The translations under genes and the position numbers were made by a program. A stretch of 64,000 nucleotides of DNA, from positions 558,001 to 622,000 of the forward strand of contig JADDOH010000132.1 of assembly GCA_016648135.1 (NCBI GenBank). Direction: 5' to 3'. Shown here one piece after another: positions 22,506 through 32,975 of this stretch (within the stretch, counting starts at the first letter, position 1; the number at the start of each line of letters is the position of its first letter). Source of the stretch: Agrypnia vestita (taxonomy: Eukaryota > Arthropoda > Insecta > Trichoptera > Phryganeidae). The notes under the pieces are model-generated. The model was not told the DNA's origin. It searched no databases and worked only from the letters and a program-made list of their open reading frames with translations.

Positions 22506-23035
22506 AATTTTTCGAATTTACTTTTTAGTGAAAAGTTATTAAGGTTGATAGAAAAATGTCCCTTTCATGGGCAGGCACACTTCCCTACTGACTGCACGCG
22601 CCTGATATCCATAATAATGGGTGTCGAATTTTTCATCTCTCGTAATGTTGGGTAAATCAACCCTTAGAGGTGTCTCAAGATTTGGAAGTTTGCTCCCCGA
22701 GCCTGCTCGGGAGTCGGGCCGCGCGGGCCGGCCCATGCATCATGCATGAGCCAGGGCCGACACAGGAATCCACTCGGCCCCCGCCCTTGAATGCGTGAAC
22801 ACGCGATTGGAATATTAAGCGGCCCGAGTGACGGCCCACCCCTGGACGGAGGATTTGGATATTGCGGTAATATGCTCAGCCCGCAGAGATAAGTAGAAGC
22901 AGTGGGAAGGGTGTTATTGTAATTCGACCCCGAGTAAAAATATCATTATGGACGCGTTTAAAAGGATGGGTAGTTTCGCGGCTATCAGATAATGAAATAG
23001 CAAGATTTTTACAATGGTGATTGTTACCCCAACAT
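22506..23035. other. Unassigned, with G+C-rich island at 22680-22860
   Basis: The island includes CCGAGCCTGCTCGGGAGTCG and GGGCCGCGCGGGCCGGCCCA followed by a short palindrome CATGCATCATGCATG. No ORF or repeat match. Confidence 0.4.
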
Positions 23036-23039
23036 TAAA

Positions 23040-23455
23040 AATGATGGGACCACAGACCGCCAAAATATATAGACATGAACTAACGTGAATTTCATGGTAC
23101 GAGGTCTGGTTCCATGGCTGATTCTACTACGTTTGAATTATTTAAAAAATACTACGAGCTTGAAAATTTTGTAACGATTATGAAAAAATCAAACTAAATA
23201 CTCTTTATAAAGTATAATGTCTTAGTAAATAAGTGCATTTTACTACAAAAATAAGTTTTCACTTGAAAACTTGCAATGAAATTTTAAAAAATACATTTTG
23301 TTTACTGTCCAAGAATAAATACTTTAACTGCAGTATATATGTGTCGTAAATATGTGCGAGGGGAGAAATACTTCCACTGTGACCCAAGCCTCTCGCCTAG
23401 AGAAAGTGTTTAGTTCATCTAGGTATGTACAATTTTATATCCTGTAGACGGGTGT
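23040..23455 (+). repeat. Repeat D copy
   Basis: Ordered blocks shared with 25250-25855, 41800-42795 and, inverted, 34753-35085: CACAGACCGCCAAAATATAT, GGTTCCATGGCTG, GTCTTAGTAAATAAGTGCAT, TTTGTTTAC, AATAAATACTTTAACTGCAG, CTTCCACTGTGACCCAAGCC, TTTAGTTCATC and ACAATTTTATATCC. Non-coding, class unknown. Confidence 0.75.
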
Positions 23456-24175
23456 AATTACGACTTTTGCATTTTCAGATGAAACCTTAGGAAAGCAATT
23501 GTGAATCTGCATGGTCTAATTAATGTAATATGTTTAGTGAGGGAATGTGGAGCGTGAGGGATTTACAAATACTTCACATCATTAAAAACTCAAGACGACT
23601 AGCAGAAATTACATTTCGTATTTCTATATCTACATAGACCATAGTTCAATATCAGTTTTCATCACCCAACAGTTGCACAGTGATGGCATATAAATCATTT
23701 TAAGTCAAAATAGGTACATCAATATTTTGTTACACACTCATGGATTCTAGTGTCACACCTCCACGTTGTCTATATAGATGTTCTCAAAAAATATATGTGT
23801 TTGTTGTCGAAGCAAGACGGATTTCTATCATCACGCAAGCCAGTCATTGTAATCTGGAATTTTGGCTAAAATATATATGTTTGATGAATATTATAAGAAA
23901 TAAATACTAATATGATACTCTAAATGTGGAGACCTGTAATTGGCCATCTATTTGTATCAATTGTATTTGTGTATTTGTATCAATGTTTTCTATGCTTTTT
24001 TTTGTGCTGTTGGTCTTCCATAAACATTAAATAAATAAATAAATAAATAAATTATTTTAAAAGTTGGTAGAAATCAAAACCCATCTAATAATTTCTTCAT
24101 CTAAAGAGTTAAATTTAGGTCACAATGATAGAAACATTGACAGATTTCTTAACATTTCTTCTCCCTTTCGTCTAT
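23456..24175. other. Unassigned, with (AAAT)n at 24026-24050
   Basis: The (AAAT)n run follows GTGCTGTTGGTCTTCCATAA, a form often seen at a LINE 3' end, but no coding part is recognisable upstream. Confidence 0.35.
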
Positions 24176-24177
24176 TT

Positions 24178-24850
24178 TGACTCCCTTTATATTAACCGTG
24201 GCGTCTGCTTGCTTGCCGTCAACAAAAACTTTGGATCGATTTTTGACCCTTTTCCCGTGATCTAATCGAGCTGAAACTTGGCAAGCAGACTCGTGGCGAC
24301 GATTAAGAAGATCTATCAAATTTTCGTTAAAAAAAATTAATAATTATAGTATAATTTCGGATTTTTTGAAATTTTATTGGTTTTTTCAAATTGGAATGAT
24401 TAAAATAGTTTGATTACGGCGGCCCGATAACGTCGCGGAATATTTTCTAAATTTGAATTAGTCCGTCGGTATAATAGGTACATTACTACGAATTTCGAAA
24501 ATTTACAAAATAATTGGTTCACAGATGACAGCAAAATTGGGTTTTTTGGGAAAAAATCAAATAATAATTTATTTCTTTTAAATGTCTCCTTAGTTTTGAA
24601 GAATTCTACATTATTCAAATCTGATTCTGAATAAATCATTTGACGCTGGAAATTCATAAGGTACGATATTGATGATAATTGAATCTATCAAAATCTTGAC
24701 ATCTCAAAACATCTGACATTTTAGAAATATATTAAATTCCAGTAAGTTTAGTGTTATGTTATATGTTTTAATTCGTCTTTAATTATTGTTATATTTTACA
24801 AAGAAAGGGAGTATAGTAAAAACTTGGTTTTTATGGGTAACTTTTTTGAG
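24178..24850 (+). repeat. Repeat B copy, longest
   Basis: Starts near ACTCCCTTTATATTAACCGT and runs through AGCTGAAACTTGGCAAGCAG, AGACTCGTGGCGACGATTAA, CGGCGGCCCGATAACGTCGC, CATTTGACGCTGGAAATTCA and TGTTATATGTTTTAATTCGT to AAAGGGAGTATAGTAAAAAC. ACTCCCTTT and AAAGGGAGT form a short terminal inversion, but all copies share a further 35-40 bp ending TATGGGTAACTTTTTT. Other copies: 28388-28700, 41935-42475 and, inverted, 57105-58258. No intact ORF; element class unknown. Confidence 0.8.
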
Positions 24851-25249
24851 TGTTTTTTGGGGTAGTAATCGGCATTATAATTATCTTGCAATTTTAAGAA
24901 TAAGGTGGAATGACTTGGATACATTTTGCTGTACATCAGCCACAATCAAGAAATGCGATATAGCACGGAAGAAGCATTAAGTTTTTTTTTAAATAAACAC
25001 TTGGCGAACATCTTATTACTTTATACAAAATCTGGTGAAAAACATCATAATGGAAAATAGAACGGTAGATTATTTGATCGTAGTTTTTTTAAAGCAGTTC
25101 GTGACTTAACGTCTGCAAGTTATATATTTTTATTGATCGTTGATATCAATACTGCACAGTGCTACGAAACCAATTTTTTTCAATTTTGTTACTTCTTCAC
25201 CTATGAATGATCAATTTGCACGCTCTGTAAAAGCGGGTCATGTATAATG
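24851..25249. other. Unassigned A+T-rich DNA
   Basis: Nothing recognised. Confidence 0.4.
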
Positions 25250-25855
25250 TTTGAATCACAGACCAACAAAATATATAGACAAGAACTAATTTAAATTCAT
25301 GAAATTTATACGTTCTCGTTCCGTGGCTGGTTCGTACACGTTTGACGTGTTCAAAAAATTACTATTTACAAGCAAAAATTTAAAACATTTATGAAAAGGT
25401 CTAACTAAATATTAATACTACTACACTATTAAAAAGTATAATTAATGTCTTAGTAAATAAGACACGCTTTACTTAAAAACATACGTTTTTACTTGAAGAG
25501 ACTCGATATGAAATCAAATTTTTTTAAATTTGCAAAACAACGTCCGTTTTAAAAAATACGTTTTGTTTACAAGGGGACTTAATTATTACGCAAGCTTAAC
25601 TGCAGTATAAGTGTCTAAGTCTAAGTCTTAAATATACGTGAGGGAAAAAAACTGCAGAATATTTTGAATACGTTCAAATTTTTCAGAACAGAACTGTTTT
25701 TTTTTTCACAGGGACATCATTAATCAATCAATGTATCCATTAATCTATAATATACATTGAAGAAAAACTTCCGCTGTGACCCAATTTCCCCGCCTAATGA
25801 AAAAGCTTAGTTCATTTCTGTACAATTTTATACTCTGTGGTTTGAATGAAAATTA
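25250..25855 (+). repeat. Repeat D copy
   Basis: Same block order as 23040-23455 (CACAGACCAACAAAATATAT, CCGTGGCTGGTTCGTACACG, GTCTTAGTAAATAAGACACG, ACGTTTTGTTTACAAGGGGA, CTTCCGCTGTGACCCAATTT, TACAATTTTATACTCTGTGG), with about 130 bp of extra sequence at 25640-25760. Non-coding. Confidence 0.75.
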
Positions 25856-26240
25856 AATTGACCTTTATAGTTTTAAAAAAATATACTAAAACCAGTTTAA
25901 ACTCTTTATTTGTAATGTGGATTTATGTGACACAGTCTTTATTGTGTTCAGAATATTATTTACAATTTATTTCATTATTAAAACATTATTTATTATTAAT
26001 TTATCAAAATTCAAAATATTCATAATTTTTTTATACTTTGTACCTACTCTAATGACACTCTAGGACCATCTATTAGGGTTAATAATGACCTGTTGACAAT
26101 AATGTCTGTTTGTAAAAAAATGAAAATAATATAAAATAAATAGCCCACTTACGTTACCAGCGACTAAAATTTAACGTACGAAATCGTTTGACATTTTTGT
26201 TAATGAATTAATAATTATTTTAGTTTGTTTTAAAAATTCA
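25856..26240. other. Unassigned A+T-rich DNA
   Basis: Nothing recognised. Confidence 0.4.
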
Positions 26241-26241
26241 C

Positions 26242-26425
26242 GTCGTGATAGTCACGTGGTAATATACTTCACAAGTGATCAGGGGTTCGATCAGCGTACC
26301 AAAATAGTCATATTTTCATTACACAAGCGTTTAGATAAGTTTGAAAATAATAAGTATATATGTATTCGGGTGACACGTATTCCAACATGTATGTCAACAT
26401 CTTTATTTTTTTAATTAAAAAAATA
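26242..26425 (+). mobile_element. SINE1 second copy, decayed
   Basis: Head: GTGATAGTCACGTGGTAATA with B-box GGGGTTCGATCAGC. Body: GTCATATTTTCATTACACAA, GCGTTTAGATAAGTTTGAAA and GGGTGACACGTATTCCAACA, aligning in order with the copy at 1321-1525. It ends near TCAACATCTTTATTTTTTTA in place of the (TTTA)n tail. The head has lost most tRNA pairing. Confidence 0.7.
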
Positions 26426-26610
26426 ATTGATACCGGAATTGAACAAAATTGTACATGAACAACAAAACAATACAATTAATTTGACGAGTTTTTTCAGTAG
26501 AACATTGAATTTGGATCAATGGATGTACAAATTTATTAGCAATCACTCAATGTACGATGATCCGTTGCGTATTGACAACCGAGGATAACTCAACTCTCAA
26601 CCGAGCGAGG

Positions 26611-26636
26611 ATATATATATATATATATATATATTT
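26611..26636. repeat. (TA)n microsatellite, 5' flank of PLE
   Basis: About 13 TA units. A second (TA)n lies at the other end of the PLE remnant (27187-27207). Confidence 0.85.
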
Positions 26637-27185
26637 TAAAATAGACTTCGACAATTCAAAAGTAGTTGCCAGCCTCAATAATGAAACATTTAGAATCTAC
26701 AGAGAGGCAATTGAAATAAATAAAAGAAATAGTAATATAATGAACAACAGAGACGATAGCATTCGACTTCCGACCGCATGGAGTAACATTCTTAATAATA
26801 ATAATTAAAATTCTAATATAAATAATATTAATAATAATAAACCGGAAATCACGATGAAAACACCGAAGCAATTAGAAAATCCAACCTTTTCAACATTGTA
26901 TAATGACGATAATAAAGTAAATATACGGATTACTAGAAGCCGAGCAAAACTCATTAACGGCGTCGCTGGAGAAACCCACTCCTCCACAAACACCTGACGC
27001 AGAATTTTTCAAACTTTCACTTGACGGTGAGCTCCGGACCCAAACGGTTGTACGCTTTTTGGAGAAGCAGCTCATCGACAAGGCGCCCTGAAGATGAACA
27101 GTGAGATCTGTTCGAAACGTCGGCGGACGACTGGTCTTGACGACCAGAATTTGACGCGGGTTACCCCCAAAGTAGTTAGAACTAA
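26637..27185 (+). pseudogene. Penelope-like retroelement, 3' remnant
   Basis: The frame entering at 26641 reads IDFDNSKVVASLNNETFRIY, then REAIEINKR...NNRDDSIRLPTAWSNIL, ending at 26808. This matches the distal end of PLE proteins, beyond the GIY-YIG endonuclease (known pattern: DF..AKVLA....Y..R..REAIEI.K....FNR..G..L...W.P.L). About 280 bp further on, CTGAAGA (27088-27094), the hairpin GAACAG-TGAGAT-CTGTTC and GAAAC (27114-27118) form a hammerhead-like core typical of PLE terminal repeats. The RT and most of the endonuclease are missing (5' truncation). (TA)n at both ends suggests insertion into a microsatellite. The 115-codon minus frame overlapping it is a shadow. Confidence 0.75.
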
Positions 27186-27186
27186 C

Positions 27187-27222
27187 ATATATATATATAT
27201 ATATATCTATATAAATATATAA
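27187..27222. repeat. (TA)n microsatellite, 3' flank of PLE
   Basis: About ten TA units then ATCTATATAAATATAT; possibly half of a target duplication with 26611-26636. Confidence 0.85.
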
Positions 27223-27237
27223 GCTAATATAATTCAT

Positions 27238-27515
27238 TAGCTTTAACCCGTCAAAAATGACGGAACATTGGTTCGCGTCTTTGCCAAGTCCTAGTATACA
27301 ATTTTAGTATCTTTTTGGCGGTCCACAGAGACGTGGTCATAGCAACATGCGTAAAGCGGCCGGTTCGGGTTTGGTGGTCGGGGGGTACAAACCCCATTTC
27401 TGGTCGTTTAATTTGGTTTTTTAGGCGTGAATTTGAATGATATTACGGACGTTACACGAAGTTACAGACAGAAAGGCAGACGTACGTACGGACAGACAAC
27501 GAAATTATTATGTTT
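27238..27515 (+). mobile_element. SINE2 copy, longest
   Basis: Order: AACCCGTCAAAAATGACGGA, ACATTGGTTCGCGTC, CCTAGTATAC, GGCGGTCCAC, GCGGCCGGTTCGGGTTTGGT, a decayed B-box region before CAAACCCCATTTCTGGTCG, GTTTAATTTGG, GTGAATTTGAATGATATTAC, then GGACAGACAACGAAATTATT. Other copies at 30541-30660, 60285-60400, 61475-61672 and (minus) 42833-43090 share this order. The B-box (GGTTCAAGCCCCAT in the 61.5 kb copy) and absence of coding suggest a tRNA-related SINE; a LINE-derived 3' end is possible. Confidence 0.7.
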
Positions 27516-27519
27516 GAAC

Positions 27520-28345
27520 ACTAAAATTATGACCTTTCGGCCGGTAGGTAAACACTTTGCACTGAAGGGGGCCTAAGACTCTAATTTAGCGACTTAAAGG
27601 TCAAGATTTTGATTTTGAGCTAAGTTACATTATTCATATAATAGAACAAGCGCTAAGATGAGTTTGAAAAAATGGTATGTATACTTAAGAGAGAAGTAAG
27701 ATTACGTGGGATTGCGCTTAAGGTAATCTTCTAAGTGTAGAGAATATTTATTTTAACTGTTAGAATAATCGGTCCTCACATTGAATTGATTCATCTCAAA
27801 TCTATATTTTTCCTTCCATTCAGTTTAAATATTGTCAGTGATTCATGGATGTGGGATCTAAATGAATTACTTAAAAATCAATTAAATTTTTATCTTTTTC
27901 ACTTAGTTCTATATTTTCGTGTATTCTACTGGTTTCTAGGAGTTTCCAATTCACTATAAAATTATATAATGTTGTATAATCCGATAATGCGCAGTTCTTC
28001 TTGCTTTAGGATATCGTGTCAATATTACAAAACTAAAAAAAATTAGCTTTCTAGTCGTATTATTTTCACGCACTTTTATCGTATTATGGAATTTAGTGTA
28101 CGTAGAAAGCCGCTTCATATTTTCCCGTTTTAAATGTATTCTTGCGTAAAAAGATGTTTTGTTCCAAAAAAATATCCCCCCCCCAATCACATATTCTTTT
28201 TTTATTTGATATGCTTTCCTCTTGATGTGATTTAGTAACCTAAGCGACTTAATGATAATCCACTTAATAACTTTTACATTACTAACGTAGTGTGTTGGCG
28301 TGACGTGGAATAACTGTCCTGTTCTATTTCTAAAAATATACAAAT
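27520..28345. other. Unassigned A+T-rich DNA
   Basis: Includes the longest minus frame of the window (129 codons, 27954-28343), Lys/Ile/Tyr-rich and without recognised motif. I do not accept it as a gene. A C8 run lies at 28177-28184. Confidence 0.4.
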
Positions 28346-28387
28346 ACTAGGAATTACCCGTCAATAATGAAGCAAAATTAGTATTTT
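28346..28387. repeat. SINE2 head fragment
   Basis: TACTAGGAATTACCCGTCAA then TAATGAAGCAAAATT resembles the first 35 bp of SINE2 (ACCCGTCAAAAATGACG). Confidence 0.4.
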
Positions 28388-28700
28388 TACTCCCTTTTTT
28401 TGACTCGTAGCGTCTGCGGTTTGTTGTCTGCCGGAAAAACTTTGGATCGATTTTTATCCCTTTTCTCGTAATCTAATCGAGCTGAAACTTTGCAGGCAGA
28501 CTCGTGGCGACGATATAAATGATCTAACAAAATTTCGTTTAAAAAATTAATAATTATAGTATAATTTTGTATTTTTCGAAATTTTAATGTTTTTTCCAAA
28601 TCGGAATCAATACAAATGAGTAACCCCGATGTGTGCAGTAGGCACGAAACCTGATTAAATGAGAAAGGGAGTATAATAAAAACTAACTTTTTTATGGTTT
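28388..28700 (+). repeat. Repeat B copy, internally deleted
   Basis: Has the start (TTTTTACTCCC), AGCTGAAACTTTGCAGGCAG, AGACTCGTGGCGACGATATA and TTAATAATTATAGTATAATT, then jumps to the end block GAGAAAGGGAGTATAATAAA. The middle 300-350 bp found at 24178-24850 are missing. Confidence 0.75.
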
Positions 28701-28704
28701 AGTT

Positions 28705-29940
28705 TTTTTAATACCTTAATTTACTTAATATATCAACAATAGTCCAATAATAATATTATTATGGACAAAATAACATAATTTTTGTATATCAATGGAGAAA
28801 ACAAGATAAAATGAATGTAAGATTACTGGAACGAAGTTCCTTAACGTGGCTTGCGGTAGGAGTTAACTGGTAAAAATTACATAAGGAAAAATCCTTATGC
28901 CCCCTCCATGCGAGTATCGAGATTCGAGTAGACGAGCATCGTGCGCGACAGGTTGTATAACCTTAATACTGAACGCGTGGAAATTTTGTTAAAACTTATT
29001 TGTTATTTGTTTTGTTTTAAATCATACGCGAGTTACATTGTTTCATTATTGAAAAATTTTCAATGAAGATTCGAGAAATGGAAACTGTAATAAGTATGCG
29101 TAATACAAAATTATAAAAGTAAGTTAATAAAATTGTGTATTTTGGTAAAAGTATTTCTTACTGTTTATATAGGTTTAGTGTGATTCGAATGTTTACTATT
29201 TACATACATTATAGAGAAACAATGGCGAAATCATATGCTCAGCGTCAAAAAAGTATCGAAAGAGAAAAAATCGAAAAACAACTTCAAAACGTTTCTTAAC
29301 GTAATGAAAATATACAAATATAAACAATGTAGTTGTTCTGTTGGTTTATTTAATATCTATCGGAATCATTCCTTTCAATAAAATATGCTATCAAGAGATA
29401 ATCGAGTTGGTAGAGTAACATAATAGTGGCAATATTTATTTTATTTTGATTAACAGTTTAAACCACGTCATAACCAACATTGACGATTTATTCATACAAT
29501 AATGCAATAAAAATATACCTACTTTATAAAAATGCTACATTGATCCAGCGCGTTTCCACATTTCTATTGCATTTGGTATCAAATTTAAAAAAAATAATCA
29601 CAAGAAAAAAAATAGTCCATTTCTTATGCAATTGTCCTTAAATTTTGAGCTCTAAGCCTTCACAGTCCGACAAGCAAAAATGAAATAAATTCATAATTTC
29701 TCAAATAAAGTTCTCGGATGTAAAATCAAGTTGCTCTCTTTTCCAACAAAGAATATATAAAAATGAAATTCTATTGTTCAACTTCAAAAGTGTCTTTACA
29801 TATTTGTGGTAATGTTTAAAGTTTCCACATAACAAAATAAAAAGGCTCAAAAGATTTTCATAGTTCTCGCGACTTGCCAGATTTTGTTTTGAAATATACT
29901 CCTACTAAGCTTGGAATATTATGAATACTTTATTCGTTTA
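28705..29940. other. Unassigned spacer
   Basis: Mostly A+T-rich. A slightly G+C-richer patch at 28850-28990 has no motif. The only coding hint is the 25-codon frame at 29222-29299, listed separately. Confidence 0.4.
29222..29299 (+). pseudogene. Possible N-terminal exon remnant, TE-type protein
   Basis: ATG in a favourable context (AAACAATGG) opens a 25-codon frame beginning MAKSYAQRQKSIEREKIEKQ. This resembles the start of small charged arthropod proteins that open M.K(S/T).AERQ(K/R)..RE and often accompany mobile elements. A splice-acceptor-like TTTACATACATTATAG ends just upstream. No continuation was found. The similarity is from memory and rests on about ten residues. Confidence 0.25.
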
Positions 29941-29942
29941 TA

Positions 29943-30058
29943 ATAATATAGTTAAAAAATTATTATATCATATCAATATCATATCATATTATTATATCAA
30001 ATCAATATCATATCATATCATATTATTATATCATATCAATATCATATCATATCATAAA
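29943..30058. repeat. Tandem ATATC/ATATCA repeat
   Basis: About 115 bp of ATCATATCAATATCATATCA-type units with a higher-order period of roughly 40-48 bp marked by TATTATTATATCA. The 62-codon Ile/Tyr/His frame through it is low complexity. Confidence 0.85.
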
Positions 30059-30189
30059 AAAATATTATATCAGAAAGGACTGCCAAAACTCTCAGTGTTG
30101 GTTGTTTGATCAACAGTAATAGTAAATATTAAGAAAAATTTGTTTGCTTTTTCTACTAATCAAACAACTTTAACATATTTTTTTAACTT

Positions 30190-30540
30190 TTACTATAAAC
30201 TTTTGCTAAAATGCAACAGTGAAATTTTTATAAACAAACTTTTAGTCATATTTTATCAATTTGTGTAACATATAGATATGTCATCACAGACAAGCAAAAA
30301 TGAAATAAATTCATAATTAATAATTATAGATATTTTTGAGTTCTACTACTTCTGCATAGAAAGTATTTTATATACGCTCGACTATTTTTTCGTCGACTTT
30401 ATGTGTAAAATAAGTCACCACGAAATGCCCTTTTATTTTACAGAATAATAATATAACCTATGTCCATTCTGAAGGTTCATTTTAAATACTGGTGAAAGAA
30501 TTTTTGAAATCGGATTATAAATGAATTTATAATCATACTA
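30190..30540 (+). mobile_element. Family H retroelement-like fragment
   Basis: Shares ordered blocks with 45778-46190: AACTTTTAGTCATATTTTAT, TTTTTGAGTTCTACTACTTC, CGACTATTTTTTCGTCGACT, AGTCACCACGA, TCCATTCTGAAGGTTCATTT, GTGAAAGAATTTTTGAAATC. It lacks the 5' block of the other copy and is followed directly by SINE2. Confidence 0.65.
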
Positions 30541-30660
30541 GCTGCAACCCGCCAAAAATGACGCAACATTGGTTTGCGTTCTGGCTAAACCCTAGTATAT
30601 ATTTATAGAATCTTTTATAAATAGATAGACGGACAGGCAGACAACGAAATTATTGTTTGA
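30541..30660 (+). mobile_element. SINE2 copy, centre deleted
   Basis: GCTGCAACCCGCCAAAAATG, ACGCAACATTGGTTTGCG and CCCTAGTATATATTTATAGA, then directly GACGGACAGGCAGACAACGA; the tRNA-like middle is absent. Confidence 0.65.
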
Positions 30661-30699
30661 TTCTTAGATTTTTATGCCACATCACGTTTCGAATTCGTA

Positions 30700-31000
30700 T
30701 ATAAAGAGATATATAACTTTTCAATATGGACATTGCTGCTTTTGCTATTTACATGATTGGATATTGCTGTCTTTGCTATGATTTTTCAGTGTAAAATCAA
30801 TATCAATTCTCACTTAAGCGGACGTTTTGTCACTTTGGTTGAATTAGATATTGCTGCTTTTGCTTTTAATAGTGATTTGAAAACATGATTTTGGAAGGGA
30901 TTGAGCTATATTTTCTATAAAATCTCGAATTCAATATATTCCTTGGTGATAGCGTTCAAAGCTTTTTTCAATTTACCCAGAAAATTGAAATTTCCTTTTA
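30700..31000 (-). mobile_element. E-family MITE copy, rearranged
   Basis: The complement of the E motif occurs three times: GGACATTGCTGCTTTTGCTA, GGATATTGCTGTCTTTGCTA and AGATATTGCTGCTTTTGCTT, followed by AACATGATTTTGGAAGGGAT and AATCTCGAATTCAATATATT. The tripled sub-terminal motif parallels the copy at 988-1750. Confidence 0.65.
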
Positions 31001-31029
31001 CAATTTCCTCAAATATGAATTTCTCGAAC

Positions 31030-31690
31030 AATAATAAATACCTTACTTACTACTTACTTACCATCACGCCGTTTTCCGTGGGGGTAGGAAGATAGGATAG
31101 AGCGACACACTCTTCTGTCCTGACATACAACTCTCGCCTCATCCAAATTCATACATCTTCGCATGCAAACTTGCCGGTTGTTGAAGCTTCTAACAAGACC
31201 ATCTTACAGTATCTGGTTAATCTGTTCTAACAAGCAAATCTAACAATATATGGTTAATCTGGTCATGCCACGTCTTCCGCGGTCGCCCTTTCTTTCTGAC
31301 GCTATCAACACTTGCATTATATATCTTTCTTACTATTCTTTCCTCATTCATTCGTTCAACATACCCAAACCATTTGAGCGACCCTTTTTTATTTTTATTA
31401 ATTATGTTAAGATCAGCTTTAAATTCATTAATAATTTCTTCATTCTTTACTCTATCATAAAAGAATTTGCATTCAGTCTACATTCGTTCCTCTTCTGCCA
31501 GGTCTAGGTTTCACTTCCATACATCAATGTTGGTACCAGAATTCCATTATGTACCGTTCAAAGCACCATTCACCCTAGTCCCCGCAGTCACTCTCCTCTC
31601 GATATCTTTCTCAACATTCCCTTTTCTATCGAACATACTTCACACAACCTCATCTGCTTGTTCCAAACATTCATTACCTACTGATAGGTA
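31030..31690 (-). pseudogene. LINE C-terminal fragment, family L1x
   Basis: The minus strand gives, with stops and frameshifts, KDIERRVTAGT, LMYGSET-like sequence, KADLNIINKNKKGSLKWFGY, then KGRPRKTWHDQINHIL and a tail ending VCQDRRVCRSILSSYPHGKR. This is the post-catalytic region of an endonuclease-RT LINE (known: KR.LRWFGHV.RM, KGRP...W.D.I), and the tail matches the copy at 47786-48310 closely. It ends at GTAAGTAAGTAGTAAGTAAG, a simple 3' tail. A short internal duplication (GGTTAATCTG at 31214 and 31252) lies in the W.DQIN segment. Confidence 0.85.
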
Positions 31691-31694
31691 TTTA

Positions 31695-32875
31695 ATTTTT
31701 TCAACTTAGCTAATCCAAGTATTTATCCTTACCTACATAAATTTCATATCTCATTTCTGTTTAGTTGCTTAGTAAAAATGATAGAATGTGCAGTAATTAT
31801 TATTAAGCGGAATGTAATATTGAAGGCAGTCTCTTTACGTCATTGAAGTTCCTTCGCTGTCAAATAAATAAGGATCTTCATCCCTTATCCAGACGCACGA
31901 ACACAGACACAGCGTCTTATGCACAGAGCATTCTGGCAGAATTTGCGTCCATTGTTTGTTATTCATGTGTCAGGAGTGTAACGGACGTGTGCGGGGGTGC
32001 GTGAGCAATTTGTGACTATTCTCCTCTCCTCTCCTCTCCCCGCCGCCCCTTCTCTTCCTTCGCTTCTCGCTTCTCGCCAACCCCTAACCCACAACTGATT
32101 CAACGCCAGATTCAATTTAACGTCGCGAATATACTTTTATTTGAGAAAATATGTCCCGAAACATTACTGGCAACGATCGTAAAATTCAAACCAAACTAAA
32201 TATGAACTTAACAGGACACATAAATTATACTTGTGTAGTCGTATCGCTCCGTTGATGGAAAAGAGATACAATTCAGAATATTTTTAATTTAAACCTTTCA
32301 ATAAGTTGAGAGGTACATAATTTTAGTAATATTTTAGTGTAGGCAAGTACCTATATATATTTTTGATTCTCTCCCACCGTATCTATTGAAAACTGACATT
32401 CATCAACAAAAAAAGATGAAATAATAATTAAACCACGTTTTGTAGAAGTTATATTTAAAGTGAGACTTATTTTTCATAAAGGGCTACTTTATTTTGAGAT
32501 AATTTTCATTACTACCTATTTCAGTTAATTCTGCTTTTTTATAAAATGTTTTAATTTTCTGTTAACGTAGCGACATGTTCTTATGGAACAATGTGTCATA
32601 TATTAAACGTTTCGTACAAAAAAATATACCCGTTGCAATATAATATTTATTCCTAATATAAATGAAAGTGTCTTTTTATAATACATGCTTTTTTCAAAAA
32701 TCTGTGACCACTCTTACATAAATTCGTCGAAAATTGTCGTATCTAGACCATTTAAACAATATTTAAATGTTAGCGATATATGTTGATCTCGATTAATCTG
32801 ACAAGGCATTGAGATATGAAAATAATATTTTAAATGTTTTGTTTTAAGCCACTTAATTGATTTAATATACAATGT
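31695..32875. other. Unassigned, with pyrimidine-rich tract at 32018-32080
   Basis: CTCCTCTCCTCTCCTCTCCC and the following C/T-rich DNA form a 60-bp homopyrimidine-leaning tract. 31870-32000 is G+C-richer. No gene recognised. Confidence 0.45.
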
Positions 32876-32877
32876 AT

Positions 32878-32970
32878 ACCGGTTTCGACTGCACCCAATC
32901 TTCTTTGGGACAGAATAATATCAATTGTTTATATTATATTGTCCTGAGAAAGTTTGGGTGCAGTAAAGAA
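32878..32970. repeat. Palindrome with PLE-like core in both arms
   Basis: Outward from the A+T-rich centre near 32925, the left arm (complement) reads GTCCCAAAGAAGATTGGGTG, CAGTCGAAACCGG and the right arm GTCCTGAGAAAGTTTGGGTG, CAGTAAAGAAAGG. Together they imply an ancestor CTGAAGA, stem with TTGGGTGCAGT, CGAAACCGG. Each arm has decayed at different positions. Non-coding. Confidence 0.55.
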
Positions 32971-32975
32971 AGGTT

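Noticed and set aside
26890..27237. 115-codon minus-strand frame
   Set aside because: It is the antisense of the PLE remnant and ends in translated (TA)n.
27954..28343. 129-codon minus-strand frame as a gene
   Set aside because: Longest frame here but Lys/Ile/Tyr-rich, no domain, no splice context, and the sequence is ordinary A+T-rich spacer.
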